The notes: generated from the letters alone by a model not told the origin. 37,556 nt of DNA from an uncultured Pseudomonadota bacterium (GCA_903928445.1 CAIYRB010000107.1:1-37556), one strand, 5' to 3'; shown: positions 25,931 through 35,292, counted from the stretch's first letter. Numbers and translations are program-made.

Positions 25931-26626
25931 TTAGGGCATCGATTTAGCCGGTCCGCTGAGGACCGACAAAGCGATTAGCATCGCAGCTATCGCCAGTAAG
26001 GTGCGCCGTTCGCTGCGCAATGCCGGCGAAAAGGTGTCCGGCCATTCTAGCTCGGACAGGACCGGCACCCGAGCTGGAATCCAGGCCGGAACCGCCAGCA
26101 TAAAATCCTCATATTCCCGACCGAAACGCGCGATCAACAGCCGCTCTTCGTGTTTGACGATACAGAAGTATTGAAACGAGAACAGCACGACGGCTATGGC
26201 GATCAGCCACCACACGCCACTGAACACGGCGAGACCAAAGGTGATCAAGAAATTGCCCACGTAAAGCGGGTTGCGCACGATGCCAAAGGGCCCCGAGGTG
26301 ATCAAGTTGGACCCGGCCGAGGTGATGTTACGGGTACGCGACACTGAGCCGATGAAGGCCACACTATAGATGCGAATCAATTCACCTGCTACCAGGAGCA
26401 GTGTGCCCAGCGTCGCCGTGCGCACCGTCGGATCACAGTAGCAGATCACCAGTACGATCAAGGGAATCGGCGTGTAGTCGCGCCATTCGAAGAGCTTTTC
26501 GCCGATTTCGGCTGCGCTCCAATCGCGCCAGGATTTACCACCTCCGTGGTGGTTTGCCGAGTCAGCCCCGCCTTCGCTGCCTGGATTACGTTCTTCTACT
26601 GGAGGTTGCTGGCTCTCGTCGCTCAC
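25931..26626 (-). CDS. ICMT/phospholipid methyltransferase-family membrane protein
   Basis: 231 residues from a GTG at 26626 with AAGGG upstream. The first 40 residues are hydrophilic; four or five membrane helices follow. GPFGIVRNPLYVGNFLITFG and KHEERLLIARFGREYEDFM are the hallmark motifs of the isoprenylcysteine carboxyl methyltransferase/PEMT membrane methyltransferases (RHPxY-like and the HEERxL...GxxYxxY region). It binds SAM at the membrane; the bacterial substrates, lipids or small molecules, are mostly unknown. It starts 25 bases after the RdgC-like gene's stop, in the same direction, and could be co-transcribed. Confidence 0.85.
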   Translation of the reverse strand: MSDESQQPPVEERNPGSEGGADSANHHGGGKSWRDWSAAEIGEKLFEWRDYTPIPLIVLVICYCDPTVRTATLGTLLLVAGELIRIYSVAFIGSVSRTRNITSAGSNLITSGPFGIVRNPLYVGNFLITFGLAVFSGVWWLIAIAVVLFSFQYFCIVKHEERLLIARFGREYEDFMLAVPAWIPARVPVLSELEWPDTFSPALRSERRTLLAIAAMLIALSVLSGPAKSMP

Positions 26627-26651
26627 GACTGGTATCCCTTAAGACTTAGAT

Positions 26652-27338
26652 TTAGGGGCGGTTTTGATTCTGGTCAGCAAAGGCCGCTGGTGTGGCTAAC
26701 GATAACCGACCAAGAGTCTCGCTGGCAACCTGCGAATCCTCCCACTGCTCACGGGTCAAACCGATCAGTGGCGGCTCGACGGCCACCAACGTCAAGCCCA
26801 GGTGCTGGCTGAAACTGTTGTTAAATAAGGCCTCAAATAGGCCGCGGACTTTTTTGCCGGTGTGAAACAGCATGAGCTCCCCGGCGACGTCCCGCCAGTA
26901 GACGTCGACGTGGCTGAGCGTCGGCAGGGCCCGTCCCATCAGCTCAGCTTGCAGGTGGTCGCGCAGCTCGCGCCTCTCGGTCGGGCCGGGCGTCTTGCCG
27001 GTGCGCAAGGTCTCGGCATAAAACTCTTGCTTGTAGAGGAGTTGCAGCAGGGCCGCCGGGACCTTGCGGCGTTCGATGCGCAGGCGCAGGACAAAGCCAT
27101 CATCGACCTGGCAGTCGGTCAGGTCCCAGGGGGCATCCGGTGGCAGGTCCAAGGTCGCCGACTCTAGGCCGACTGGTCGGACCCAGCCGACCACTTCTTC
27201 CTTGTGCAGGCCGGTTAAGGTCAAGGGCTTCGCCTTGTACGGCTCGATCAAGTCGCTCAAGCGTCCTAGGCTTAGGCGTTTTTCGCCGCCGAGTAGGCGG
27301 TAGCGACACAGCGCAATGCTACCTTGTTGAATCCCCAA
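26652..27338 (-). CDS. RdgC-like protein
   Basis: About 228 residues from a TTG at 27338 with AGAGG eight bases upstream. A GTG at 27356 is in frame but lacks a ribosome site. The opening (IQQGSIALCRYRLLG) and the segment YKQEFYAETLRTGKTP...RRELRDHLQAELMGRALPTLSHVDVYWRD...LFHTGKKVRGLFEALFNNSF follow the pattern of RdgC proteins. RdgC forms a DNA-encircling ring dimer that limits RecA. E. coli RdgC is about 303 residues, so this is a shortened relative of the kind seen outside Gammaproteobacteria. Similarity is by pattern only. Confidence 0.5.
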   Translation of the reverse strand: MGIQQGSIALCRYRLLGGEKRLSLGRLSDLIEPYKAKPLTLTGLHKEEVVGWVRPVGLESATLDLPPDAPWDLTDCQVDDGFVLRLRIERRKVPAALLQLLYKQEFYAETLRTGKTPGPTERRELRDHLQAELMGRALPTLSHVDVYWRDVAGELMLFHTGKKVRGLFEALFNNSFSQHLGLTLVAVEPPLIGLTREQWEDSQVASETLGRLSLATPAAFADQNQNRP

Positions 27339-27488
27339 GCTTTGATCCTCTTCCACAAAGATATGAGGGGTTAATGGTACGCGACTGGCGGGCCAGGTCC
27401 AGGGTCTTTTAAAGAAAATCAGCGGAGCGCCGAAGACATTGCAAGTGAGGATGAACTAAAGCGGCACCAGTGCATCATAAGGCTTCCC

Positions 27489-27791
27489 ATGCGCAACGAT
27501 CAGTCGACCGACTTTGCAACCTACCGTGAAATCATGGGTGAGCTACTCCGTCCCATCGAGGCCCACGGTCTGGATGCCGAGACGCTCAAGCGTCTTTATG
27601 AAAGCAAGCTGGTCTATCTCGATAACCTCAGGGTGCGCTGCTTCGTTGAGCTCAACAGTGGTCGGGCCGGGCATTTCACGATGCAAGACTACCAGCTGAT
27701 CCTGCAGGCCATCGGCGAAACCAATCGGCACCTGCGTGATTTGATCTTACTGGTCATTACGTCAAATTTGAAAAAGCGCACTGCCGGTTGA
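27489..27791 (+). CDS. small protein of unknown function
   Basis: 100 residues, with AAGG six bases before the ATG. It is soluble-looking and helical (IMGELLRPIEAHGLDAETLKRL then IGETNRHLRDLILLVITSN). I know no family for it. It lies between the divergent RdgC-like gene and the receiver protein, which has its own promoter, so it may be monocistronic. Confidence 0.6.
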   Translation: MRNDQSTDFATYREIMGELLRPIEAHGLDAETLKRLYESKLVYLDNLRVRCFVELNSGRAGHFTMQDYQLILQAIGETNRHLRDLILLVITSNLKKRTAG

Positions 27792-27842
27792 AGTCGCCCG
27801 GCGACCCTTGGGCGGCTGCTGTTAGGTTGGACGACGGGGCTT

Positions 27843-27851
27843 TGCTATAAT
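27843..27851 (+). promoter_or_regulatory. extended -10 promoter of the receiver gene
   Basis: TGCTATAAT is a perfect extended -10 element (TG at 27843-27844, TATAAT at 27846-27851). No good -35 hexamer stands 17 bp upstream, which is normal for this promoter class. Transcription would start near 27858, 40 bases before the ATG at 27898. Confidence 0.6.
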
Positions 27852-27897
27852 GGTTGGTACGCTCTGCATATCGACCAATTGACCGAGGCAAAGTCCC

Positions 27898-29046
27898 ATG
27901 GGTTGCTTGATTCTCGTCGCCGATGATTCTTCGACCATCCAGAAGGTCATAAAGATCGCATTTGCCAGGCATCAAGTTGAAATCATTGAAGCCTCTAGTT
28001 TTGTCGAAGCCTTGGCGATCACCGCGCAGAGCCAGCCTGCGGCTCTGATCATCGATGCCAGCTTACCTGGGTCGAAGGGGCCTGATGATTTTGCCAAGCT
28101 GCGACAGGAGGCTGGTCAGATCCCGGTGTTGCTCCTGATCGGAACCTATGAAGCGGTCGACGAAGCGGCCTTTCGCCAGGCCGGTTTTACCCATGTACTG
28201 AAGAAGCCCTTTGACTCCGGTGATCTCACCGCTCAGATGGAATCCCTGCTCGGTGCGACATTCGCGCTAGCGGCCGGAGCGGTACCTGCGCCCGCCGCAG
28301 GAATGCCGCCCCCGCCGCGCTCGGCGCCGCAGGCCTCTATGACTTCGGCGGCGCCGAGTTCGATGGCACCGCGTGTCTTGGCCAGCGCCTGGCGCCAGTC
28401 CGAGTCGCCGCGGCCGGTCGGCTCAGAGGCGCCAACGTCGTTGCCGCCAAGGAACGCGGCGCCGCAGCGGCCCGAGCATGCCACCGTCGTTCACCCAGGC
28501 GGCTTGCCAGGTCTCGGCAGCTTCGCGGACTACACTTCGGGGCCAACTCCGATCCCCTTCGTGATGACCGAGGAGGTGATCCTGGCGCGGGAGCCTGAAG
28601 TTGCGGTCGATCGAGCTGCGGCAAGTCCGCCTGCACCTTTTATTCCGCCGCCACCGGTGATCAACGAGGCGCAACGGGGGCGTCGGGCCTTTGGCGGGCC
28701 TGGGCCCGACCGGACTGCGGTCGCGGCTAGCGCCGATGGGCGTGGCGCCGGCGGTCCCCTGCCGCCGCCGGCGCCGCTGAGTTTTAAGGTGGACGACGAT
28801 GCCGGTGACTATGCCGCCGCGATCATCCATGGCCCGACGCTTAACAAGAAGTTTCAGCACGGCGGCGCCGGCAGCGGTGGGGGCAGCGTCGACGGCTCGC
28901 TTCTTGCCAGCGAGCTGCCGCCGCTGGTCCGCCAGGCGGTCGAGGACTACTGCGAGCGACATTTTAAGTCCTTAGCGCGCGAAATCATCGCCGCTGAGTT
29001 GCGTCGCCTCGCCGACGATAAGGCTCGCCACCTCGTTGACAATTGA
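27898..29046 (+). CDS. orphan receiver-domain protein with Pro-rich linker
   Basis: 382 residues. Residues 1-118 are a CheY-like receiver: acidic DD at 9-10 (VADDSSTIQKV), phospho-acceptor Asp53 (IIDASLPG), and Lys103 (LKKPFD). Residues 120-330 are a Pro/Ala/Gly-rich disordered linker. The last 40 residues form a strongly helical, charged segment (VRQAVEDYCERHFKSLAREIIAAELRRLADDKARHL). There is no DNA-binding domain, and no kinase gene adjoins. The layout of receiver, Pro-rich linker and charged helix recalls polarity or motility response regulators such as myxobacterial RomR, but I see no sequence evidence for that identity. Confidence 0.8.
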   Translation: MGCLILVADDSSTIQKVIKIAFARHQVEIIEASSFVEALAITAQSQPAALIIDASLPGSKGPDDFAKLRQEAGQIPVLLLIGTYEAVDEAAFRQAGFTHVLKKPFDSGDLTAQMESLLGATFALAAGAVPAPAAGMPPPPRSAPQASMTSAAPSSMAPRVLASAWRQSESPRPVGSEAPTSLPPRNAAPQRPEHATVVHPGGLPGLGSFADYTSGPTPIPFVMTEEVILAREPEVAVDRAAASPPAPFIPPPPVINEAQRGRRAFGGPGPDRTAVAASADGRGAGGPLPPPAPLSFKVDDDAGDYAAAIIHGPTLNKKFQHGGAGSGGGSVDGSLLASELPPLVRQAVEDYCERHFKSLAREIIAAELRRLADDKARHLVDN

Positions 29047-29115
29047 CCTGGGTTCGACGAGGATCCGGCGGTCAGCGGCGCGCTGGCCGAGCGACCCTGG
29101 ACGAAGGAGACGACG

Positions 29116-29958
29116 ATGGCCCCGATTCATGCGATCCAACTGACGCCGGTGATTACCCGTGCGCTGGAGGAGGACTGGGGTTCTGGTGATTGGACGACGG
29201 ATATCTGCGTTCCAGCGCAGACTCAGGCGAGCGCCAAGATCATCGCCAAGGAGTCGACCTTAGTGGCTGGCGTCGAGGTAGCCCGCGCCACCTTTTTGCT
29301 CGTCGATCCGACCTTGACGGTCGATCTCAAAGTGGGCAACGGTGCCGCCCTAAACAGCGGCGACGTCATCCTCGAGGTCAGCGGTAACGCGCGTTCGATC
29401 TTGAAGGGAGAGCGCGTGGCGCTGAACTTCCTCGGGCGGATGTGCGGGATCGCGACGTTGACGCGCACCTTTGTCAACGAGCTAAGCGGGACTAAAGCGC
29501 AACTCCTCGACACGCGTAAGACGACACCCGGGCTGCGTTTGCTCGAAAAGTCGGCGACCGTCGTCGGCGGGGCACGCAATCACCGCATGTGTTTAACCGA
29601 TGGCGTCATCGTCAAAGAAAATCACATCAGAGCTGCTGGCGGCATCAGCAAAGCCGTGGCTCGTTTACTAGAGAGCCTACCGCCGACCCTCAAGATCGAA
29701 GTCGAGACGAGCAATTTGGACGAGGTGCAAGAAGCCCTCGATGCCGGCGCCGATCTGATCATGCTCGACAATATGTCGCTAGCGCAGATGGCCCTGGCGG
29801 TGCGCACCGTGCGCGGTCGCGCCTTGCTCGAAGCCTCCGGCAACGTGCGCCAGGATACCGTGCGCAAAATCGCCGAAACCGGCGTCGACTTTATCTCCAC
29901 CGGCGCCATCATTCACTCCGCGCGCTGGTCTGATCTCAGTTTGCTCTTTAATATCTAG
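29116..29958 (+). CDS. nadC: quinolinate phosphoribosyltransferase
   Basis: 280 residues with AAGGAG in front of the ATG. EEDWGSGDWTTD, ERVALNFLGRMCGIATLTR, LLDTRKTTPGLRLLEK, and GGARNHRMCLTDGVIVKENH are the substrate and PRPP-binding blocks of NadC. IEVETSNLDEVQEALDAGADLIMLDNM completes the barrel. It converts quinolinate and PRPP to nicotinate mononucleotide in NAD synthesis. The birA-coaX gene starts eight bases after its stop, so the two are an operon. Confidence 0.97.
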   Translation: MAPIHAIQLTPVITRALEEDWGSGDWTTDICVPAQTQASAKIIAKESTLVAGVEVARATFLLVDPTLTVDLKVGNGAALNSGDVILEVSGNARSILKGERVALNFLGRMCGIATLTRTFVNELSGTKAQLLDTRKTTPGLRLLEKSATVVGGARNHRMCLTDGVIVKENHIRAAGGISKAVARLLESLPPTLKIEVETSNLDEVQEALDAGADLIMLDNMSLAQMALAVRTVRGRALLEASGNVRQDTVRKIAETGVDFISTGAIIHSARWSDLSLLFNI

Positions 29959-29966
29959 AGGCGCCC

Positions 29967-31538
29967 GTGGACGTGCTGCATCTATCCGAGATCGACTCCA
30001 CGTCCACCTATGCCGCGGAGCTTTTGGCTCAAGGTAAAGCGGCGCCGTTTATGGTCCATGCCGACAGTCAAAGCACCGGCCGCGGTCGCCGCGGCAATCG
30101 CTGGGACAGCGCCAAAGGCAACCTCTTTGTCACCATTGCGCTGCCGCCAGAGTCGGTGCCGCCGGCGCTTGCTGGGTTACTGCCGCTCAAGGCTGGCGTC
30201 GTGGTAGCGCAGATTCTGCGGCAGTTGACCGGTCTGCGCTTGACGCTGAAGTGGCCAAACGATTTATTGTTTGGCGGGTGCAAGCTCGGTGGCTTGCTGC
30301 TCGAAAGCTCGCTCAGCGGTCAGCAATTTGGTGACTTGTTGATCGGCATCGGTTTAAATTGCGCGTCTGCACCCAAGCTAGCCCATGCTTATACCACCAC
30401 TTGTTTGCACGAGCTGCTTGGCCGCCCGCTCGCCGCCGCCGATGTAGCGCAACAACTGGCAAAGCACTTTATACCCGCATGGAACCGTCTGGCTTTGACC
30501 GATGTGGTGGCTGCTCATGCGCAGTTTGCCATCGCTCCGGGGCATCTGCTGCAGCATGATCAAGCGGGACTCGCGACTTTGGTAGGTCTGACTGTGGACG
30601 GCGGTCTGCGCTTAAACCAGGCAAATGGTGCAGAGCTGGTACTCACCAGTGCCGATCACGGATGGCGGTGGATTCACCAACAGCAAAACAGCGCTGCTGC
30701 CAACGTGCCGCTACTCGTCGCCGATATCGGCAACAGCGCGATCAAACTTGCTCGCTTTGCTGCGTCCGCTGCGTCCGCTCCCGAGGCCGTCGAGGTCTGG
30801 TCCTATGTTGAGCCTAAGGCGCAGCTTGAGGCCGCCTTGCGCCGTCTTACACCGCGTCCAGGGCCCTTAGCCGTGCCGATTTTTATCGCCTCCGTGCGTC
30901 CCACGGCGACGGCTCAGCTCAGCGCTGCTGCCACGGCCGTCGGTTTGCAGCCACACCTGCTGGCCAAACGTGCGGTGCGTTGCAGCAATGATGCCTACCC
31001 CCTGAGCGAACTCGGCTTTGACCGCCTCGCGGGTGTTGAGGCTTGGTTAGCCACCAGGACTCCGAGCCAACGCGCCGGCGGCGCAGCGATTGGCCTCATC
31101 GTGCAGGCAGGCACCGCGACGACGATCGACGTTGTTCGTGCAAGCGGCGAACATCTCGGTGGGTTGATCTTGCCTGGACTGACCTTGGCCTTGCGCAGCC
31201 TAAATGAAGCTGCGGCACTGTTGCCGCTGATCGGTCCGGACGAGGTCAAGCTGCCGCCTGGGCAAGCTGTGCTAGGCCATGACACGCGCTCGGCGATGCT
31301 GTACGCAGTGGTGGCGATGACCGTTGGTGCGGTCGAACAAGTTGTCCTACAGCTAACAAAAAGCTCGGCTCAGCCTATGACTTCAGCGTCCGTGCGAGAG
31401 ATTGAGATGATCGTCAGCGGCGGTTGGGCACACCTTCTGGCACCGCATTTAAAGGCGAAGGTGGACGTCGATTTGGTGCTAAAGGGGACAAAGGTCATCG
31501 CTATGGGTGGATTGGTGTCACACGAAGCCATAGCCTAA
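29967..31538 (+). CDS. birA-coaX: biotin protein ligase fused to type III pantothenate kinase
   Basis: 523 residues from a GTG. Residues 1 to about 235 are a BirA ligase: STSTYAAELL, the biotin loop STGRGRRGNRW, LKWPNDLL, and KLGGLLLES. The N-terminal DNA-binding domain of E. coli BirA is absent, so it should not be a repressor. Residues from about 248 are CoaX: ADIGNSAIKLARF (phosphate-binding), ELGFDRLAGVEAW, QAGTATTIDVV and LGGLILPGL. The two domains are in one continuous frame. BirA-CoaX fusions are known from Neisseria. The ligase half should biotinylate AccB (17016); the kinase half starts CoA synthesis from pantothenate. Confidence 0.93.
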   Translation: MDVLHLSEIDSTSTYAAELLAQGKAAPFMVHADSQSTGRGRRGNRWDSAKGNLFVTIALPPESVPPALAGLLPLKAGVVVAQILRQLTGLRLTLKWPNDLLFGGCKLGGLLLESSLSGQQFGDLLIGIGLNCASAPKLAHAYTTTCLHELLGRPLAAADVAQQLAKHFIPAWNRLALTDVVAAHAQFAIAPGHLLQHDQAGLATLVGLTVDGGLRLNQANGAELVLTSADHGWRWIHQQQNSAAANVPLLVADIGNSAIKLARFAASAASAPEAVEVWSYVEPKAQLEAALRRLTPRPGPLAVPIFIASVRPTATAQLSAAATAVGLQPHLLAKRAVRCSNDAYPLSELGFDRLAGVEAWLATRTPSQRAGGAAIGLIVQAGTATTIDVVRASGEHLGGLILPGLTLALRSLNEAAALLPLIGPDEVKLPPGQAVLGHDTRSAMLYAVVAMTVGAVEQVVLQLTKSSAQPMTSASVREIEMIVSGGWAHLLAPHLKAKVDVDLVLKGTKVIAMGGLVSHEAIA

Positions 31539-31765
31539 AAGAGAGCCTGAGGGCCCTAAAACGAATTTGGGCCCTCCCTGTAACAGGTTGGGCCCAGCAT
31601 GCGGAGAAGATAAACCGTGGTGAAAAGAGTTGTGACTTTTTTCTGAACCTAGGCTCAAAGCCCTCGCCAGACAACCGCTCCAAGCGGACCCAGCGACGAC
31701 CCACCGGTTCCGATTTTAGCAGGGTTCAGGTCGTCCGTCCCGTAAGACTTCGGTGAAGCTTCGGG

Positions 31766-33127
31766 TCAATGCTGGCTTGGGCGACCAAGTAGCCGGCCTT
31801 GCTCGACAAATCCTTTGAGGACGACCTCGCTGATGGTGCCGGGCTGGACCTGACTGGCGTCGGCCACCACGCTAAGATAGTTCATCGTGTGGCCCAGACG
31901 CCGCCCCTTGGGGTCGACATCCTTCTCCCACAGGACTGGCATGCTACGCCCGATAAAGCGGCGGCCGTAGCTTGCCGCTAGCTCGGCGGAGAGGCGGCGC
32001 AGCTCGCTGCTACGGGCTTTAACGACGCTGTGGTCGAGGTGGCCCGGCATGCGCTTGGCGGCGGTGTTGGGGCGCTCGGAGTAGGGGAAGACGTGGAGGT
32101 AGCTAAGGTCAAGCGACTTAATCAGGTCGAGCGTGGCGGCAAAGTCCGCCTCGGACTCCGAGGGGAAGCCAGGGATGACGTCCGCACCGATGCTGGCGTT
32201 GGGGAATAGGGCTCGGAAACGCCCGACCGCGGCGCTGTAGCCGGCACTGTCGTAGCTCCGCCGCATCAGCTTGAGGATGCGGTCCGACCCCGACTGGAGG
32301 GGGAGGTGCATATGGTCGCAGATCAGCCCTGAATGCTGACCCAGTAGCGCCGCCAGCTCTGGCGTCAGTTCGCCGGGCTCCAAAGATGAGATGCGCAGCC
32401 GGACTAACCCAGGCAAGGCCAAGATTTCACTAAGTAAATGCAAGATCGGGTGGCTGACTCCGGCGTAGCTGGGTAGGTCTCGGCCGTAGTCGCCGATGTG
32501 AATGCCGGTCAGGACGATTTCGAGCACCCCTGCGTCGACCAGACGCCGGCATTCGTCGACGATGGGGCTGGGCAGCACGCTGCGACTGCTGCCGCGAGCG
32601 TAAGGGATCAGGCAGTAGGAGCAAAAGCCGTTGCAGCCGTCTTGGATCTTGATAAAGGCCCGCGTCTGTTCCGAGTCGGCCCGGTCGAACAGCGTCACCG
32701 CCGACTTGAAATGACTTTGCTTGTTGTCGCTGACGGCCTTGACGCCGTTCGGCAGCTTAGGCGGCAGCAGACCTTGGCGGCGCTGCTCGAGGCTGACGTC
32801 GATCAGGTCGACCAGGCGTTCCTTGGCCTCATTGGGGACGACAAAGTCCACCTCATCCATGGCGGTCAGGCGGGCCGAGTCGGTTTGGGCGTAACAGCCG
32901 GTGAACACTAGCACCGTCTCTGGGCTGTCGCGGCGCAGGCGCCTGGCCAGGTAGCGGGCTTCTTTATCCGCATTGGCCGTAACGCTGCAGCTGTTGACCA
33001 CCGTAATGTCCGCCCGATCGGCCTCTGACACCAGGAGATAACCCTTTGCTTTAAATTGATTTTCTAGGGCATGGCTGTCAAACGTATTGACCTTGCATCC
33101 GAGGGTTTTAACGTATACGCTGACCAT
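31766..33127 (-). CDS. mtaB: tRNA t6A37 methylthiotransferase
   Basis: 453 residues. The UPF0004 cysteines Cys11 (KTLGCKVN), Cys47 (VVNSCSVT) and Cys78 (VFTGCYAQ) hold one Fe-S cluster. Radical SAM Cys165, Cys169 and Cys172 (DGCNGFCSYC) hold the other. LGCKVNTFDSHALE is the MtaB-type start rather than MiaB or RimO. A TRAM-like domain ends the protein. It adds a methylthio group to t6A37 of tRNAs that read ANN codons. It is transcribed away from ccmF across 185 bases. Confidence 0.93.
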   Translation of the reverse strand: MVSVYVKTLGCKVNTFDSHALENQFKAKGYLLVSEADRADITVVNSCSVTANADKEARYLARRLRRDSPETVLVFTGCYAQTDSARLTAMDEVDFVVPNEAKERLVDLIDVSLEQRRQGLLPPKLPNGVKAVSDNKQSHFKSAVTLFDRADSEQTRAFIKIQDGCNGFCSYCLIPYARGSSRSVLPSPIVDECRRLVDAGVLEIVLTGIHIGDYGRDLPSYAGVSHPILHLLSEILALPGLVRLRISSLEPGELTPELAALLGQHSGLICDHMHLPLQSGSDRILKLMRRSYDSAGYSAAVGRFRALFPNASIGADVIPGFPSESEADFAATLDLIKSLDLSYLHVFPYSERPNTAAKRMPGHLDHSVVKARSSELRRLSAELAASYGRRFIGRSMPVLWEKDVDPKGRRLGHTMNYLSVVADASQVQPGTISEVVLKGFVEQGRLLGRPSQH

Positions 33128-33312
33128 GCTTTAAACCGCTAGATGGTGATTGTGATGGGGTTTGTTCGCCGATGACGGCAGACTCCTAAGTACTCAATGA
33201 ATGCCGCCTCTGGCAAGCCTCGACTGTCATCGCCGATGCGAACTTGGTGTCGATGCCCCCCCATGGTGAGGTAGTTAGGTAGCAGCGGCGTCTAGTTAAA
33301 AGGGGCAGGTTC

Positions 33313-35292
33313 ATGCTGGCGGATCTTGGTTTTTATCTCCTGCTCTTATGTTGCATGACGAGTATCTACGGATCGGGCGCTGCTGTCCTGTCCGCGGTGT
33401 GGCGGCATCGCCGGTTGTACCGTTCGTCGCGGCTGGCGGTCACTAGTAGCCTGGTGATGGCGAGCGCGGCCGCAGGCATCTTGCTCTACTCGCTGTTTCA
33501 GCGCGATTATTCGATCGCCTACATCTTTAAAAACTCCAGTAATGACCTGCCGCGGGTCTATACGCTTTCGGCTTTTTGGTCGTCGCTCGAAGGCTCGCAT
33601 TTTCTCTGGACGCTCCTGCTAACCATGTACTCGACCATTGCCCTATGGACGTATAGCAAAGACAACGAGCACATCATGCCTTACGTGTCCGCCTGTTTGC
33701 AGGCGGTCCTGGGGTGGATGTTTTATCTGCTGATCAGCTACTCCGATCCGTTTGTCCGGATGTTCCCGCCCCAGGCCAATGGTCAGGGCATGAACGCCTT
33801 GCTGCAAAATCCCTACATGGCGATCCATCCACCGACTTTGTTTACCGGCTATACCGCCCTGGCGATTCCGGCCGCCTATAGCGTCGCGGCGCTACTCTAT
33901 GGCGATATCACTGAAGGTTGGCTGAAGACGACGCGGCGCTGGGCCCTCTACGCTTGGTGTGCTCTCACCGCTGGCATCATCCTCGGTGGGCACTGGGCCT
34001 ACGCCGAGTTGGGTTGGTCGGGCTACTGGGCTTGGGATCCGGTCGAGAATTCGAGTTTGATTCCGTGGATTTTTTGCACCGCCATGCTGCATTCGATGAT
34101 CGTTCAAGACAAGCTCGGGCACCTCAAGCGGCTGAGTTTGGTTTTGGCCTTTCTGGCTTTCTTCTTCAGCTTTTTCGGTACCTTTATCACCCGCTCCGGC
34201 GTGATCAGCTCGGTCCACTCCTTTGCCGAGTCGCCGATTGGGCCGAATTACCTCGCCTTCTTGGCGTCGATGCTGCTGGTCGCTGCTCTCATCTATGGCT
34301 TCAGGGCGCCGTCGATTCTGCCTCCCGAGGCCGAAAAGGTCTGGGGGGTGTCGAAGGAATCGGCCCTGGTGATCACCCAGTTTCTGCTGCTCACCCTGGC
34401 CTCGATCGTCTGTGTCGGCACGCTCTACCCAATCGTCTCCGAGGCCATCACCGGGGAGCGCACCACAGTCCAAGCGCCGTATTTTAATACCTTTGCACCT
34501 TGGATTGGCCTCGGCCTCATCGTGGCTATCTCGGTCGGCAATATCATGCGCTATCAAAGTAGTAAGATCCCTGGTGGCTTTAGGCTGCTAGTGTGGTCGT
34601 TTTTGGCCAGTCTGCCGATCGCCGCAGCTTTGGTTTACTTCGGCGATGTGTTGGCAACCAAAAAGGCCTTTAATCTGGGAGCACAGCTCGTCGGGTTGGT
34701 GCTGTGCAGTTGGTCGATCTGCTGCTTAAGTGGCGACTTGCTTGGACGGGTGAAAGACCTGCGCTGGAACCTGCGCCTGTTCTTTGGCCGCAATCTGGCC
34801 TATTTCGGCGGCTTTGTCGCCCATGTCGGCGTGCTGATCGCAATCATCGGCTTTCTCGGCAACTACCGCGGCATGCAAAAGATCGCAACGCTTAGTTCTG
34901 GTGAAAGCGTCGACTTTTACGGCTACAATCTGAAGTTTGACAAGATTGAAGTCAACGAAGAGGACAACACTACCCTCTACCAAGGGCTGATCAACGTCCA
35001 TCGCGATGGCCAAGATCTCGGCCTGGTGCGGCCAGCCCGGAGCAAGTACGTCACGACCGGCAACCTCAACCACGAGATCGGCCTGCTATCCACCTTCTGG
35101 CATGACCTGTATATCACGCTATCGGACTTTGACCGCGAAGGCGGTAAAAAGGCCACCTTCGAGTTTCACATCAATCCGACGGTGCGCTTTGTCTGGATCG
35201 CCGCCTTCGTCATGGTCTTTGGCGGACTTCTCGCCATCCTCGATCGGTTCCGCGGCGCCAAGAGCCGCGATACGGTGCGCATCGATGCCTAA
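33313..35292 (+). CDS. ccmF: cytochrome c heme lyase subunit CcmF
   Basis: 659 residues, typical for CcmF, with AAAAGGGG before the ATG. It is a polytopic membrane protein of about 15 helices. The WWD domain is GHWAYAELGWSGYWAWDPVE, which binds haem from CcmE at the periplasmic face. PNTPxxIHPPTLFTGY-like residues and THSGxxxSVH-like residues (RSGVISSVHSFA) supply conserved His. It joins haem to apocytochrome c together with CcmH. It leads an overlapping gene series; the stop overlaps the next start by eight bases. Confidence 0.96.
   Translation: MLADLGFYLLLLCCMTSIYGSGAAVLSAVWRHRRLYRSSRLAVTSSLVMASAAAGILLYSLFQRDYSIAYIFKNSSNDLPRVYTLSAFWSSLEGSHFLWTLLLTMYSTIALWTYSKDNEHIMPYVSACLQAVLGWMFYLLISYSDPFVRMFPPQANGQGMNALLQNPYMAIHPPTLFTGYTALAIPAAYSVAALLYGDITEGWLKTTRRWALYAWCALTAGIILGGHWAYAELGWSGYWAWDPVENSSLIPWIFCTAMLHSMIVQDKLGHLKRLSLVLAFLAFFFSFFGTFITRSGVISSVHSFAESPIGPNYLAFLASMLLVAALIYGFRAPSILPPEAEKVWGVSKESALVITQFLLLTLASIVCVGTLYPIVSEAITGERTTVQAPYFNTFAPWIGLGLIVAISVGNIMRYQSSKIPGGFRLLVWSFLASLPIAAALVYFGDVLATKKAFNLGAQLVGLVLCSWSICCLSGDLLGRVKDLRWNLRLFFGRNLAYFGGFVAHVGVLIAIIGFLGNYRGMQKIATLSSGESVDFYGYNLKFDKIEVNEEDNTTLYQGLINVHRDGQDLGLVRPARSKYVTTGNLNHEIGLLSTFWHDLYITLSDFDREGGKKATFEFHINPTVRFVWIAAFVMVFGGLLAILDRFRGAKSRDTVRIDA

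Noticed and set aside
31549..31576. GAGGGCCC/GGGCCCTC hairpin after birA-coaX as a terminator
   Set aside because: A strong stem but followed by CCTGTAAC, without a T-run; it could be a processing site or nothing. The rest of the gap 31539-31765 shows nothing else.
33164..33243. Long imperfect inverted repeat (GTTCGC...GCGAAC) between mtaB and ccmF
   Set aside because: The arms need several bulges to pair, and they do not line up with either gene start; likely chance.
33892..34557. 221-residue antisense frame over ccmF
   Set aside because: It is a shadow of the WWD-domain region of ccmF, with no signal or motif of its own.
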